Positions 1-8,011 of a stretch of 47,861 nt of DNA are shown piece after piece (the first letter of the stretch is position 1; each line of letters opens with the position of its first letter). Below the pieces are notes generated by a model. It did not search any database. It was given only the letters and a program-made list of their open reading frames with translations, and was not told the DNA's origin. The DNA is from Corynebacterium sp. HMSC27B11. Lineage in GTDB: Bacteria > Actinomycetota > Actinomycetes > Mycobacteriales > Mycobacteriaceae. The DNA lies in the NCBI RefSeq assembly GCF_001815985.1, contig NZ_KV823567.1:1-47861 (forward strand). The letters run 5' to 3'. Made by a program: the position numbers and the translations under genes.

Positions 1-2
1 TT

Positions 3-1952
3 CCGAACCAGAACACCATCTACGAGCCTGGCTACGAAGATGGTTCGGGTAAGCCTGGTGACGACGTCAAGATCGACAAGCCTGAGTTCAAGGACAAGGA
101 CGGCAACCCGACCGAGGCTCCTGACGGGACGACCTTCAAGCCTGGTGATGATGCTCCTGAGGGTGTCAAGGTAGACGAGAACACTGGTGAGATCACGGTG
201 ACCGTCCCTGAGGATGCGACCCCGGGTGACAAGATCACTGTTCCGGTTGAGGTGACTTACCCGGATGGTTCGAAGGACAACGTCGACGTCACCATCACGG
301 TTGAACAGCCGGACGCGGTTGACCCGCAGAAGTACCCGGAGGATACCGAGGTCGAGCAGGGCGGATCTGAGAAGATCACCCCGACCACCGACGTTCCAGA
401 AGGCCACACCCCGAAGCTGGTCGGTCAGGACGGTAACCCGGCCGACAAGGTCGTCGTCGAGGACGAAAACGGCAAGATCACTGTCGAGATCGACGAGAAC
501 GGCGTCATCACCGTGACCCCGGATGAGAAGGCAACCCCGGGTGACTACAAGGTTCCGGTTGTTAACGTCGACGAGAATGGTGACCCGATCGAGGGCACCG
601 AGCAGCAGGTTCCGGTCAAGGTGACCGAGAAGGGTGGCGACCAGGGCGACGAGGGCAACAACACCGGCGACGATGCCGTGAAGTACACCCCGACCTGGAA
701 GAACGCCACGACCAAGCCGAACGTCCCGGTTGACGTGAAGAACGAGCGCCCGGACCAGCTGCCAGAGGGCTCCACGGTTGAGGCCAAGTCTGACAAGGGC
801 TGGACCGTCACCACGGCTCCGGATGGCACCATCACAGTGACCCCGCCGGCTGAGGCACAGCAGGGCGATAAGTCCGAGATCGCTGTCACGGTGACCTACC
901 CGGATGGCTCGAAGGATAACGAGACCTTCACCGTCACCGTTGAGACCGACCCGAGCTGGGAGGACGGCAAGACCACCCCAGACCAGCCGATCGTGATCCC
1001 GAACGACGGCGGCCCGGTCAAGCCGGACACCACGGTTGAGACCGAGGGCCCGGGCAAGGCTGAAATCGACGACAACGGCAACATCACCGTGACCCCGAAT
1101 GAGGATGCGAAGCCGGGCGAGAAGGTCGTTGTTGTGGTCAAGGATCCTGAGGGTAACGAGATCGACCGCGTGACGGTGGAGATTGTTGAGAACCCTGAGG
1201 ATGTGACTCCGACCAACCCGAACGACAAGCCGAAGGGTAACCAGGCTGACCAGGTGACCCCGGACTGGGAGAACCAGACCGTCAAGCCAGGTGGCACCGT
1301 GGATGTCCCGAACAAGGGCGACAAGCTGCCTGAGGGCTCGAAGATCGAGACTGAGGTCAGCAAGGATGGCTGGACCGTTGAGGCTGACCCGAAGACCGGC
1401 GAGCTGAAGGTCACCGCTCCGGAGGGCGCGAAGCACGGCGACAAGGTCACCGTCACGGTGACTGTCACCTACCCGGATGGGTCCACGGACACGGAGAAGT
1501 TCACTGTGACGGTTGTTGAGGAGAAGGGTGACCAGGGTGGCGGCAAGAAGCCGGGTGGCTCCTCTGACCTCCCTGACGGCCTGATCCCGGGCCTGATCGG
1601 TGGTGGCATCATCGGTGGCCTCATCGGTAGCCACCTGGGCTCCTCCCACGGTTCTTCCCACGGCTCCTCCACCCCGGGCCACGGTGCTGGTGCCGGCAAG
1701 GCTCCTGCGGACAAGGGTGCTCAGCAGGGTTCTGGCAACCAGGGTGCTAACGCTGGCGGCCAGTCCGGCAAGGTCGGCCCTCTGGGCGGTAATTCTGGCG
1801 CACAGTCTGGTGCTTCCAGCTCCAGCGCTGACCGTCAGGGTTCCCTGGCTGTGACCGGTGTGTCCGGTGTGGCGATCATGCTGGGTGCTGCTGCGATGGC
1901 TCTGGCCATCGGTGGCGCACTGCTGGCAGGCCGTCGCCGCCGCGAAAACTAA
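3..1952 (+). CDS. YPDG-repeat cell-wall surface protein, 5' end outside window
   Basis: Reading frame 3 is open from the window edge, so only the C-terminal 649 residues are seen. It is an acidic, low-complexity protein built of Rib/alpha-like modules. The motif VTYPDGS occurs three times (codons near nt 255, 894 and 1470), each followed by a TVTV-type strand, and the spacers are of the kind PDGTITVTPP and PEDATPGDK. Such long-Rib (YPDG) domains form extended stalks in Gram-positive adhesins. The C-terminus is a classical sorting signal: a Gly/Ser/His/Ala-rich wall-spanning region (nt 1560-1830), LAVTG, a hydrophobic segment and an RRRREN tail. LAVTG fits the LAxTG motif known for class E sortases rather than LPxTG. 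I infer a covalently anchored surface adhesin or stalk. The N-terminal ligand-binding part and signal peptide are not visible. Confidence 0.9.
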   Translation, partial: PNQNTIYEPGYEDGSGKPGDDVKIDKPEFKDKDGNPTEAPDGTTFKPGDDAPEGVKVDENTGEITVTVPEDATPGDKITVPVEVTYPDGSKDNVDVTITVEQPDAVDPQKYPEDTEVEQGGSEKITPTTDVPEGHTPKLVGQDGNPADKVVVEDENGKITVEIDENGVITVTPDEKATPGDYKVPVVNVDENGDPIEGTEQQVPVKVTEKGGDQGDEGNNTGDDAVKYTPTWKNATTKPNVPVDVKNERPDQLPEGSTVEAKSDKGWTVTTAPDGTITVTPPAEAQQGDKSEIAVTVTYPDGSKDNETFTVTVETDPSWEDGKTTPDQPIVIPNDGGPVKPDTTVETEGPGKAEIDDNGNITVTPNEDAKPGEKVVVVVKDPEGNEIDRVTVEIVENPEDVTPTNPNDKPKGNQADQVTPDWENQTVKPGGTVDVPNKGDKLPEGSKIETEVSKDGWTVEADPKTGELKVTAPEGAKHGDKVTVTVTVTYPDGSTDTEKFTVTVVEEKGDQGGGKKPGGSSDLPDGLIPGLIGGGIIGGLIGSHLGSSHGSSHGSSTPGHGAGAGKAPADKGAQQGSGNQGANAGGQSGKVGPLGGNSGAQSGASSSSADRQGSLAVTGVSGVAIMLGAAAMALAIGGALLAGRRRREN

Positions 1953-1970
1953 ATAACACCCTCGGCTTCA

Positions 1971-2047
1971 GGTGAGGGCCGGCGAAAGCTGGTCCCCCTG
2001 TAGGCCGGAAGGGCAGTGCGCTGTAGCGCATCACCGCCACTAGGCGG
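1971..2047 (+). ncRNA. Strongly folded intergenic RNA element, unidentified
   Basis: Nineteen bases after the surface-protein stop, the DNA can fold into a compact multi-branched RNA. GGTGA (1971-1975) pairs with TCACC (2031-2035) and closes three hairpins: an 8-bp stem capped by a GAAA tetraloop (1976-1995), CCCT/AGGG (1996-2013) and TGCGC-TGTA-GCGCA (2017-2030). A CCGCC-ACTA-GGCGG hairpin follows (2034-2047), and then the terminator at 2054-2104. I do not recognise it as a known Rfam family. It may be the structured 3' UTR of the surface-protein mRNA or a separate small RNA. Confidence 0.4.
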
Positions 2048-2053
2048 ATAGAA

Positions 2054-2104
2054 GGCTCCCAGACCACATGAACTGCATTGTTCGCGCGGCCCCGGGAGCC
2101 TTTT
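2054..2104 (+). terminator. Long-loop intrinsic terminator
   Basis: GGCTCCC (2054-2060) pairs with GGGAGCC (2094-2100) and is followed at once by TTTT. The 33-nt loop is unusually long. It ends the transcript from the surface-protein gene or the folded RNA before it. Confidence 0.7.
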
Positions 2105-2201
2105 CCCATCCCCAACCCTGCGCACCTACCCGCCCCGGCCCGCCACTAACACTCACACCCACTCCCCCAGCCACCCCACCCAACCCCAGCGTCCACCCAG
2201 C

Positions 2202-2207
2202 TACACT
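2202..2207 (+). promoter_or_regulatory. -10 box of a leaderless NUDIX promoter
   Basis: TACACT ends 6 nt before the ATG at 2214 and no Shine-Dalgarno sequence is present. This spacing puts the transcript start on the A of the start codon, the common leaderless arrangement in corynebacteria. Confidence 0.5.
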
Positions 2208-2213
2208 GCAGGC

Positions 2214-2786
2214 ATGGCAACCCCCGAGTTCATCCTCAACCTGCGTGAAAAAATCGGCAACGACCCGCTCTGGCTCCCCGGCATCACCGCGATCGTCCTC
2301 AAAGAAGTCCCGCCCGAAGCCCCACTCTGGGAAGTCCCGAAAGTCCTGCTCGTCAAACGCGCCGACAACGGCGAATGGACGCCCGTCTGCGGCATCGTCG
2401 ACCCCGGCGAGGAACCCCACGTCGCCGCCATCCGCGAAGTCAAAGAAGAAACCGGCCTATACGTCACCGTCGCCGCCCTCCTCGGCGTCGGCGCCACCGA
2501 CCAGGTCACCTACCCCAACGGGGACCAGACCGCATACATGGATACCGCGATGCGGTGCGTCCTCACCGATAAGGACGCCAACCCCCTCGACCCCACACTC
2601 CCCGACTATGATTCACTCGCTGAACCCATCGTCGGCGACGAAGAATCCACCGACGTTGGCTGGTTCTCCGTGGCCCAACTGCCCCCGATGAAGCCGCGCT
2701 TCCGCCTCATCATCGCGGACGCCGTCGCGCAGCTGAAGCATCCGCAGGGCTTCCGGCCCCGCATCGGCTACTTCAAGCGCAGCTAG
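2214..2786 (+). CDS. NUDIX hydrolase
   Basis: A 190-residue protein carrying a perfect Nudix box, G-x5-E-x7-REV-x-EE-x-GL, at residues 60-82 (GIVDPGEEP...REVKEETGL). The glutamates of REVKEE bind the catalytic metal. NUDIX enzymes cleave nucleoside diphosphates linked to another moiety (oxidised nucleotides, ADP-ribose, NADH and others); the substrate cannot be read from the sequence. The N-terminus (FILNLREKIGNDPLWLPGITAIVL) and the WTPVCGIVDPGEEP stretch resemble actinobacterial cytosolic NUDIX proteins of 150-190 residues. The gene is monocistronic, convergent with the transporter gene that follows, and probably read from a leaderless promoter. Confidence 0.92.
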   Translation: MATPEFILNLREKIGNDPLWLPGITAIVLKEVPPEAPLWEVPKVLLVKRADNGEWTPVCGIVDPGEEPHVAAIREVKEETGLYVTVAALLGVGATDQVTYPNGDQTAYMDTAMRCVLTDKDANPLDPTLPDYDSLAEPIVGDEESTDVGWFSVAQLPPMKPRFRLIIADAVAQLKHPQGFRPRIGYFKRS

Positions 2787-2805
2787 GACCGCTGCGAGGC
2801 CGGCG

Positions 2806-3834
2806 CTACCAGGTCGTGGCACGCTCCGGGGCCTCCTCATACTTCGCGGCGTAGCTGGAGGCCCGGAAGGAACAAATAATCAGCTGCACCTGGTGGAAGA
2901 TCATCAGCGGCAGGATCATCATCCCCAAACTTCCCCCGCCGAACATCACCGCAGCCATCGGCAAACCAGAGGCCAGCGACTTCTTCGTGCCCGCGAACTG
3001 GATCGCCACCTGATCCTCATAGTTAAAACCCAGCTTCCGGGCCGCGAACGAGGAGGCCGAGAGCATCAGGTACACCAGCACCACCGAGCCCAGCACCAGG
3101 CCAACCACGCTCACCCAACTGATCGTCGACCAGATCCCGTCCACAATCCCCTCAGAGAAGGACACATACACCACCAGGCCGATGGAGATCTGGTCCACCT
3201 TCTTCGTCGCCTTCGAGGCCGCGAAATCCTTCACCCACGGCCGCAACAGCTGACCCACCACAAAGGGCAAGAACAGCTGCAGGCCGATCTTGTAGAAGGT
3301 GCTGGCGTCGATATGGAAACCACCCTCCGCGGTGGACATCAACAACAGCACCAGCAGCGGGGTGAGCACCACACCCAGCAGGCTGGAGGCACTCGCCGCC
3401 ACAATCGAGGCAGCCACATTACCCCGGGCGATCGAGGTAAACGCCACCGAGGACTGCACCGTGGAGGGCACCAACGTCAAAAACAAAATGCCCAGGTACA
3501 ACTCCTGCCCGATCAGCCCGGACAGTGGCCGCAGCGCCACGCCGATCAGCGGGAAGATCGCGAAGGTGAAAGCGATGATCAGCAGGTGCAGCCGCCAGTG
3601 CATCAAGCCCTCCAGCGCCTCCCTCGGGTGCAGGCGCGCACCGTAGAGGAAGAAGAGGAAGGCGATGGCGATGGTCACCACCCAGTTGCCGATCTCCGCG
3701 CCCTGCCCACGCAGCGGCACGATCACCGCCGCGATCACCGCGAGCACGATCAACACAATCAAAAAGTCCGGGCGGTAGCCCAGAATCTTCTGCAGGACCG
3801 TCTGCTTCTGCGGGGCGGGGTTATCGGCGCTCAT
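2806..3834 (-). CDS. Bile acid:sodium symporter family transporter (SLC10A7-like)
   Basis: A 342-residue, very hydrophobic protein with about ten predicted membrane segments, beginning LGYRPDFLIVLIVLAVIAAV. The stretches YGARLHPREALEGL, LVPSTVQSSVAFTSIARGN and FAGTKKSLASGLPMA are typical of the SBF-like/SLC10A7 branch of the bile acid:Na+ symporter superfamily. The substrate is unknown; bacterial members carry organic anions. I chose the ATG at 3834 over an in-frame ATG at 3873 because TACAAT lies 7 nt upstream of it (minus strand), a leaderless promoter geometry, while the longer form has no ribosome binding site. The gene is convergent with the NUDIX gene and divergent from the GMC oxidoreductase operon. 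Confidence 0.85.
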   Translation of the reverse strand: MSADNPAPQKQTVLQKILGYRPDFLIVLIVLAVIAAVIVPLRGQGAEIGNWVVTIAIAFLFFLYGARLHPREALEGLMHWRLHLLIIAFTFAIFPLIGVALRPLSGLIGQELYLGILFLTLVPSTVQSSVAFTSIARGNVAASIVAASASSLLGVVLTPLLVLLLMSTAEGGFHIDASTFYKIGLQLFLPFVVGQLLRPWVKDFAASKATKKVDQISIGLVVYVSFSEGIVDGIWSTISWVSVVGLVLGSVVLVYLMLSASSFAARKLGFNYEDQVAIQFAGTKKSLASGLPMAAVMFGGGSLGMMILPLMIFHQVQLIICSFRASSYAAKYEEAPERATTW

Positions 3835-3920
3835 TCTTGGCATTGTAGCCCGCATCACAGGCCCGTCAGCCATGGGGAGAATTGCACCCCGCGGGCAGCT
3901 TTAAAACTTTTTCACAAATA

Positions 3921-3926
3921 TAGAAT
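3921..3926 (+). promoter_or_regulatory. Possible -10 box of the oxidoreductase operon
   Basis: TAGAAT stands in an AT-rich stretch (3901-3935), 33 nt before the ATG of the GMC oxidoreductase. No convincing -35 box is seen. Confidence 0.35.
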
Positions 3927-3959
3927 ACACAGAGGGTTTCGTCGGGTTAACTAACCACC

Positions 3960-5573
3960 ATGATGAATAACCCAGGGGACCGCAGCACCGGCACGGCACC
4001 AGGCCGCGCACCACAGAACCCGTCCGCAGGACCGCAGGGTACGGCAGGCACCGCGACCGCCGCCACCACGCCCGCCGCAGGCACCACACCCGTGACCGCA
4101 GAAAGAATCGACCCGACCGCCGCGGCGCAAGAAACCTACGACGTCATCATCATCGGCGCCGGCACCTCCGGGCTCAACATCGCTCGCGAACTCGCCGCCG
4201 CTGGGCTGACCGTCCTCGGCCTGGAAGCCGGCAAGCGCTACGACCGGCACACCTACCCACGCACCGAGATCGACTCCAGCTCCCAGCTCTTCTGGGGCGG
4301 CGGCGTGGAACTGACCACCGACGCCGGCCTCGGCCTGCTCCGCCCCAAGGTTGTCGGCGGCGGGTCCATCGTCAACCAGGCCCTCATGGACCGCTTCGAC
4401 GACGTCGCCTTCTCCTCCTGGCGCGACCAGTCCGGCGTCTCCTGGCTCAACGAGGACCACCTCGCCGACTACTACGAGCGCGCCGAGGGAAACATGAGCC
4501 TCAAGAACGTGCCCGAAGAGTGGCGCAACAACAACGCCAAGAACTTCGCGGACGGCTTCGACGCCAACGGCTACCGCTACGCCCCACTGCGTCGCGGTGA
4601 GGCCGACTGCCGCTTCGAGGACGGCAACTGCTGCGTGGAGTGCCTCAGCGGCTGCGGCATCGATTCCAAGCAATCCACCGCCGTCACCGCCCTGCCAGCA
4701 GCAGAAAAGCACGGCTTCCACCTCATCGACTGCGCCGAAGCACGCACCATCACCGAGCACCCCGACCGCGTCACCGTCACCACCCGCGTGCCTGCGGACA
4801 ACACCCCGAAGGGTCGCCGCGGCTTCGGCAAACCCACCTACTTCGAACCCCACGTGGAGCGCACCTTCACCGCCCGGCGCGTCGTGCTGGCCTCCGGGGC
4901 GATCGGTAACACCGCCCTGCTGCTGCGCAGCGGCTACGGAAAGCAACTGCCGGGCCTGGGCAAGAACTTCTTCACCCACCCGCAGTACATGAACCTGGGC
5001 CGCTACGCCGAGGACGTCCGCGCCTTCGCCGGCCCCCTGCAGAACTACAAGTCCGACGACCCGAGCTTCCGCCGCCAGGGCTTCAAGCTGGAGAACGTCT
5101 TCGCAGGCCCCGGCAACATCGCCCTTCTGCTGCCCGGCTTCGGCGCCCGCCACGCGGAGATCATGCAGGACTTCCCGCGCCTGGGCTGCATCGAGGTCTG
5201 CGTGCGCGACACCAACCCCGGCGAAATCACCATCAACCGCAAGGGCAACCCGGTGATCAAGAAGAAGCTCAACCGGGAGGACGCCCGCCGCCGCGACGCC
5301 GGCATGGCCGCCATCCGCAACATCTTCAACGCCACCGGTGCGGAGGAAATCCTCTACGGCCAGTTCGGCATCGGCCTGCACCTCATGGGCGGGCTCGGGA
5401 TGGGCGCGAGCGCCAAGCAGGGAGTGGTCTCCCCCGAGTTCACCCTCTACGGCAGCCAGCGCATCCACGCCGCGGACTCCTCGATCTTCCCGAACGCGCC
5501 GGGCATCAACCCCGCACTCACGATCGCCGCCCTGTCCCTCAAGGCCGCCGAGCAGATCATCGCCGCGAGCTAA
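3960..5573 (+). CDS. GMC-family FAD-dependent oxidoreductase
   Basis: A 537-residue protein with an Ala/Thr/Pro-rich, probably disordered leader (about 55 residues), then a Rossmann FAD-binding fold: DVIIIGAGTSGLNIARELA followed by LEAGK. Further family signs are PKVVGGGSIVNQALMDR, a VLASGAIGNTALLLRSG stretch and the C-terminal block HLMGGLGMGA...ADSSIFPNAPGINPALTIAA, where the histidine sits in the place of the GMC catalytic His. A cysteine cluster, CRFEDGNCCVECLSGC (about residues 217-232), is also found in membrane-associated alcohol and cholesterol-oxidase-like GMC enzymes. It probably oxidises an alcohol, and the aldehyde dehydrogenase in the same operon would take the product on. No Shine-Dalgarno precedes the ATGATG start, so the exact N-terminus is uncertain. 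Confidence 0.85.
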   Translation: MMNNPGDRSTGTAPGRAPQNPSAGPQGTAGTATAATTPAAGTTPVTAERIDPTAAAQETYDVIIIGAGTSGLNIARELAAAGLTVLGLEAGKRYDRHTYPRTEIDSSSQLFWGGGVELTTDAGLGLLRPKVVGGGSIVNQALMDRFDDVAFSSWRDQSGVSWLNEDHLADYYERAEGNMSLKNVPEEWRNNNAKNFADGFDANGYRYAPLRRGEADCRFEDGNCCVECLSGCGIDSKQSTAVTALPAAEKHGFHLIDCAEARTITEHPDRVTVTTRVPADNTPKGRRGFGKPTYFEPHVERTFTARRVVLASGAIGNTALLLRSGYGKQLPGLGKNFFTHPQYMNLGRYAEDVRAFAGPLQNYKSDDPSFRRQGFKLENVFAGPGNIALLLPGFGARHAEIMQDFPRLGCIEVCVRDTNPGEITINRKGNPVIKKKLNREDARRRDAGMAAIRNIFNATGAEEILYGQFGIGLHLMGGLGMGASAKQGVVSPEFTLYGSQRIHAADSSIFPNAPGINPALTIAALSLKAAEQIIAAS

Positions 5574-5591
5574 GGAAGGAAGAAAGCAGAC

Positions 5592-6200
5592 ATGACCAGC
5601 AATAACCTCAACCCCCGCTCCACCGAGCTGCTCACCGCCACGCAGATGAAGGGCCTGCTGCGCCTGGGCGACGTCGTCATCCCCGGCGTCCCGGCCCGCA
5701 AGGCCGCGTCCGGACGCGCAGGGTCCCCGACCGCAGCGTCCGGTGGCGCGACGTCCGTGCCCCTGACGTCTGGAGGCGGGGCGCTACCGTCCTTCTCCGA
5801 GTCCGGATGCGCCGCCGGCATCGACCGCATGCTCTCCTACATGTACGACGACGACCGCACCGCCTTCCTCGTCCTCGCCACCGTCTGCGCCTACGCGCCC
5901 ACTCCCCTGGTCCGCCTGATCGTGGCGATGGCCAACGCGAATGCCAAGTTCCCCGAGCCACTCGCCGGGCTGATGCGCATGGCCAACCTTGGTATCAAGG
6001 GTGTCGTCCACAGCCTCTACTATTCCAACCTCGGGGTACGCCTTGGCGAAGAACTCACCGACTCCCCACTGCTTGCCCGGGGCACCAACCCCAACCAGCT
6101 GCCCAATATCCACCAGGCCATCGGCTACGAGACCACCATCAACCAGGAGGCCTACGAGGCCGCCCTCGCCGCCGCCGACGCGCAGAACCCACGCGACTAA
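5592..6200 (+). CDS. Small partner protein of the GMC oxidoreductase
   Basis: A 202-residue protein, 18 nt after the GMC gene, with an AAGGAAGGAAG Shine-Dalgarno tract before its ATG. An N-terminal helix (STELLTATQMKGLLRLGDVVIPG) is followed by a Ser/Gly/Ala-rich linker (about residues 38-68). The second part is helical (GIDRMLSYMYDDDRTAFLVLATVCAYAPTPLV and MANLGIKGVVHSLYYSNL). Size, position and the N-terminal helix resemble the small helical subunits (gluconate 2-dehydrogenase subunit 3-like) that accompany GMC dehydrogenases in actinobacteria. I infer that it escorts or anchors the FAD enzyme. No catalytic motif is visible. Confidence 0.7.
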   Translation: MTSNNLNPRSTELLTATQMKGLLRLGDVVIPGVPARKAASGRAGSPTAASGGATSVPLTSGGGALPSFSESGCAAGIDRMLSYMYDDDRTAFLVLATVCAYAPTPLVRLIVAMANANAKFPEPLAGLMRMANLGIKGVVHSLYYSNLGVRLGEELTDSPLLARGTNPNQLPNIHQAIGYETTINQEAYEAALAAADAQNPRD

Positions 6201-6232
6201 CCCGCGCTCAGCAACCACAAGGAGCACACACC

Positions 6233-7765
6233 ATGGCAACACAGATCCCAGAATCCGAATACGCCCAGGTCGAGGGCGTCGTCGAACGAGCACGCGAAGC
6301 ACAGAAATCCATTCGCGCCTTGAGCGTCGAGGAACGCCTCGAACACCTTCGCCTCCTGCGCGGCGCGATCGTCAACCGCACCGAGGAGATCGTCGACCGC
6401 GTCCGGGAGGAAACCGGAAAGTCCCGCAGCGACATCCTGATGTCCGAAATGTTCGGCGCGCTGGACGTCATCAGCTGGCACGAGAAGAACGCCGCGAAGG
6501 TCCTGGCCCCGCAGAAGGTCGAGACCCCGCTGACGATGATGGGTAAGAAGTCCGAGATCTGGTACGAACCACTCGGCGTGGCCTTCGTCATCGCGCCCTG
6601 GAACTACCCCTTCTTCCAGGCGATTGTGCCGATCGTCGCCGCGCTCGCTGCCGGCAACGCGGTCGTCTACAAGCCCTCCGAGCACACCCCACTGGCCGGG
6701 CTGATCGAATCCCTCATGGAGGAAGCCGCCATCGCCCCGAACTGGGTGCAGGTGGTCTACGGCGACGGTGCCGTGGGCGCGGAGGTCATCGACCAGCACC
6801 CCGACCTCGTCATGTTCACCGGCTCGTGCGCGACCGGCCGGAAGATCATGAAGCAGTGCTCCGACATGCTCATTCCCGTCGAGCTCGAGCTCGGTGGCAA
6901 GGACCCCATGATCGTTTTCGAGGACGTCGACATCCCCCGCACCGCCGCCGGGGCACTGTTCGGTGGTCTGACGGCGACCGGGCAGTCCTGCACCTCCGTG
7001 GAGCGGCTCTACGTCCACGAGAGCATCAAGGAGGAGTTCGTCGCCGAGCTGGTCCGGCAAGCCCGGCTGCTCACGCAGGCGGACACGGACGCCCGCAACA
7101 ACGACCTGGGCCGCATGACCGTCGACTTCCAGATCGAGCGGGTCAACGAGCAGGTTCAGGACGCTGTTTCACGTGGTGCGCGGCAGCTCACCGGGCAGGA
7201 CTGGGACGGCCGTTCCGCGCTGATCCCGCCGATCCTGCTGGTCGATGTGCCGGAGGACGCGCTGGTTGTCACGGAGGAGACCTTCGGCCCGGTGATCCCG
7301 GTGCTGAGCTTCAGCTCGGAGCGGGAGGTCATCGACCGGGCGAATGACACGCCCTTCGGGCTGACCGGGTCTGTGTGGAGCGCCGACATGGACCGGGCGC
7401 GCCGGGTGGCCGGGGCGCTGCGCATCGGCGGGGTGTCCATCAACAACGTCATGGCCACGGAGTCCACCCCGGCGCTGCCGTTTGGTGGTGTGGGCGATTC
7501 CGGCATGGGCCGCCACAAGGGCGCCGAGGGTCTGCGCGCCTGGTGTAACCCGAAGTCCGTCATCGTGGACAAGGACGGCTCGCAGGGCGCTGGCCTGGAA
7601 GCGAACTGGTACCCGTACACGGAGAAGAAGTACGAGAAGTTCAGCAAGATGCTGCAGGCCTACTTCGCGGAGCAGCCTGCCCCGGTGAAGCTCGCGAAGT
7701 TCGGGCTGCTGGGGACCTCGCTGGAGTCCTACGCGCAGAAGGCGCTGGACGAGCGCGAGAAGTAG
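6233..7765 (+). CDS. NAD(P)-dependent aldehyde dehydrogenase
   Basis: A 510-residue enzyme of the aldehyde dehydrogenase superfamily. Visible motifs are APWNYPF (oxyanion and cofactor region), KPSEHTP, GSCATGRKI in place of the usual GSTxxG, ELGGKDP with the general base Glu219, and GQSCTS with nucleophile Cys253; EETFGPVIPVL and LPFGGVGDSGMGR lie further on. A C-terminal extension (WYPYTEKKYEKFSKMLQAYF) resembles coniferyl/fatty-aldehyde-type members that associate with membranes. It starts at the ATG at 6233, preceded by AAGGAG; the frame is open further upstream but overlaps the partner gene. Together with the GMC oxidase it would turn an alcohol into a carboxylic acid. A fatty substrate is only an inference. 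Confidence 0.93.
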   Translation: MATQIPESEYAQVEGVVERAREAQKSIRALSVEERLEHLRLLRGAIVNRTEEIVDRVREETGKSRSDILMSEMFGALDVISWHEKNAAKVLAPQKVETPLTMMGKKSEIWYEPLGVAFVIAPWNYPFFQAIVPIVAALAAGNAVVYKPSEHTPLAGLIESLMEEAAIAPNWVQVVYGDGAVGAEVIDQHPDLVMFTGSCATGRKIMKQCSDMLIPVELELGGKDPMIVFEDVDIPRTAAGALFGGLTATGQSCTSVERLYVHESIKEEFVAELVRQARLLTQADTDARNNDLGRMTVDFQIERVNEQVQDAVSRGARQLTGQDWDGRSALIPPILLVDVPEDALVVTEETFGPVIPVLSFSSEREVIDRANDTPFGLTGSVWSADMDRARRVAGALRIGGVSINNVMATESTPALPFGGVGDSGMGRHKGAEGLRAWCNPKSVIVDKDGSQGAGLEANWYPYTEKKYEKFSKMLQAYFAEQPAPVKLAKFGLLGTSLESYAQKALDEREK

Positions 7766-7771
7766 GGCGCT

Positions 7772-7798
7772 GGCCCGTGGGGCACAAACCCCAGGGCC
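7772..7798 (+). terminator. GC-rich hairpin after the aldehyde dehydrogenase
   Basis: GGCCC-gt-GGGG-cacaaa-CCCC-a-GGGCC can form a strong stem right after the operon. There is no T-run, so termination is inferred only from position. The rest of the gap to 8011 is GC-rich, with further inverted repeats including GGGAGGC/GCCTCCC (7940-7959), which could serve the convergent exporter gene. I see no gene in it. Confidence 0.5.
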
Positions 7799-8011
7799 GG
7801 GTGAAGTAGGAAATTAGTCCCCCGGGCGGGGCTGGGTGAGTGGGGTGTTGGCCCGGGTGCTAGCCCCGGGCGGGCGGGAAGCGGTGCGCTGACCCGGGGG
7901 CGCTGACCCCCTACGGAAGCGGATAGCTAGCCCCCGGGCGGGAGGCCCCCACGCCTCCCGCTGCGAGCGCCCCCGCGCTCTCCCCCGCTCCCCATCAACC
8001 CTTTCGGATGC

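Noticed and set aside
1961..2050. M-box (magnesium) or cobalamin riboswitch
   Set aside because: AGGTGAGG resembles the start of M-box RNAs, but the later conserved M-box loops are not found and no metal-transport gene follows; cobalamin box sequences are also lacking.
2068..2691. Overlapping reading frames within GC-rich genes
   Set aside because: Long frames antisense or shifted to real genes arise from the GC-rich codon bias; they lack domains, start signals and plausible composition.
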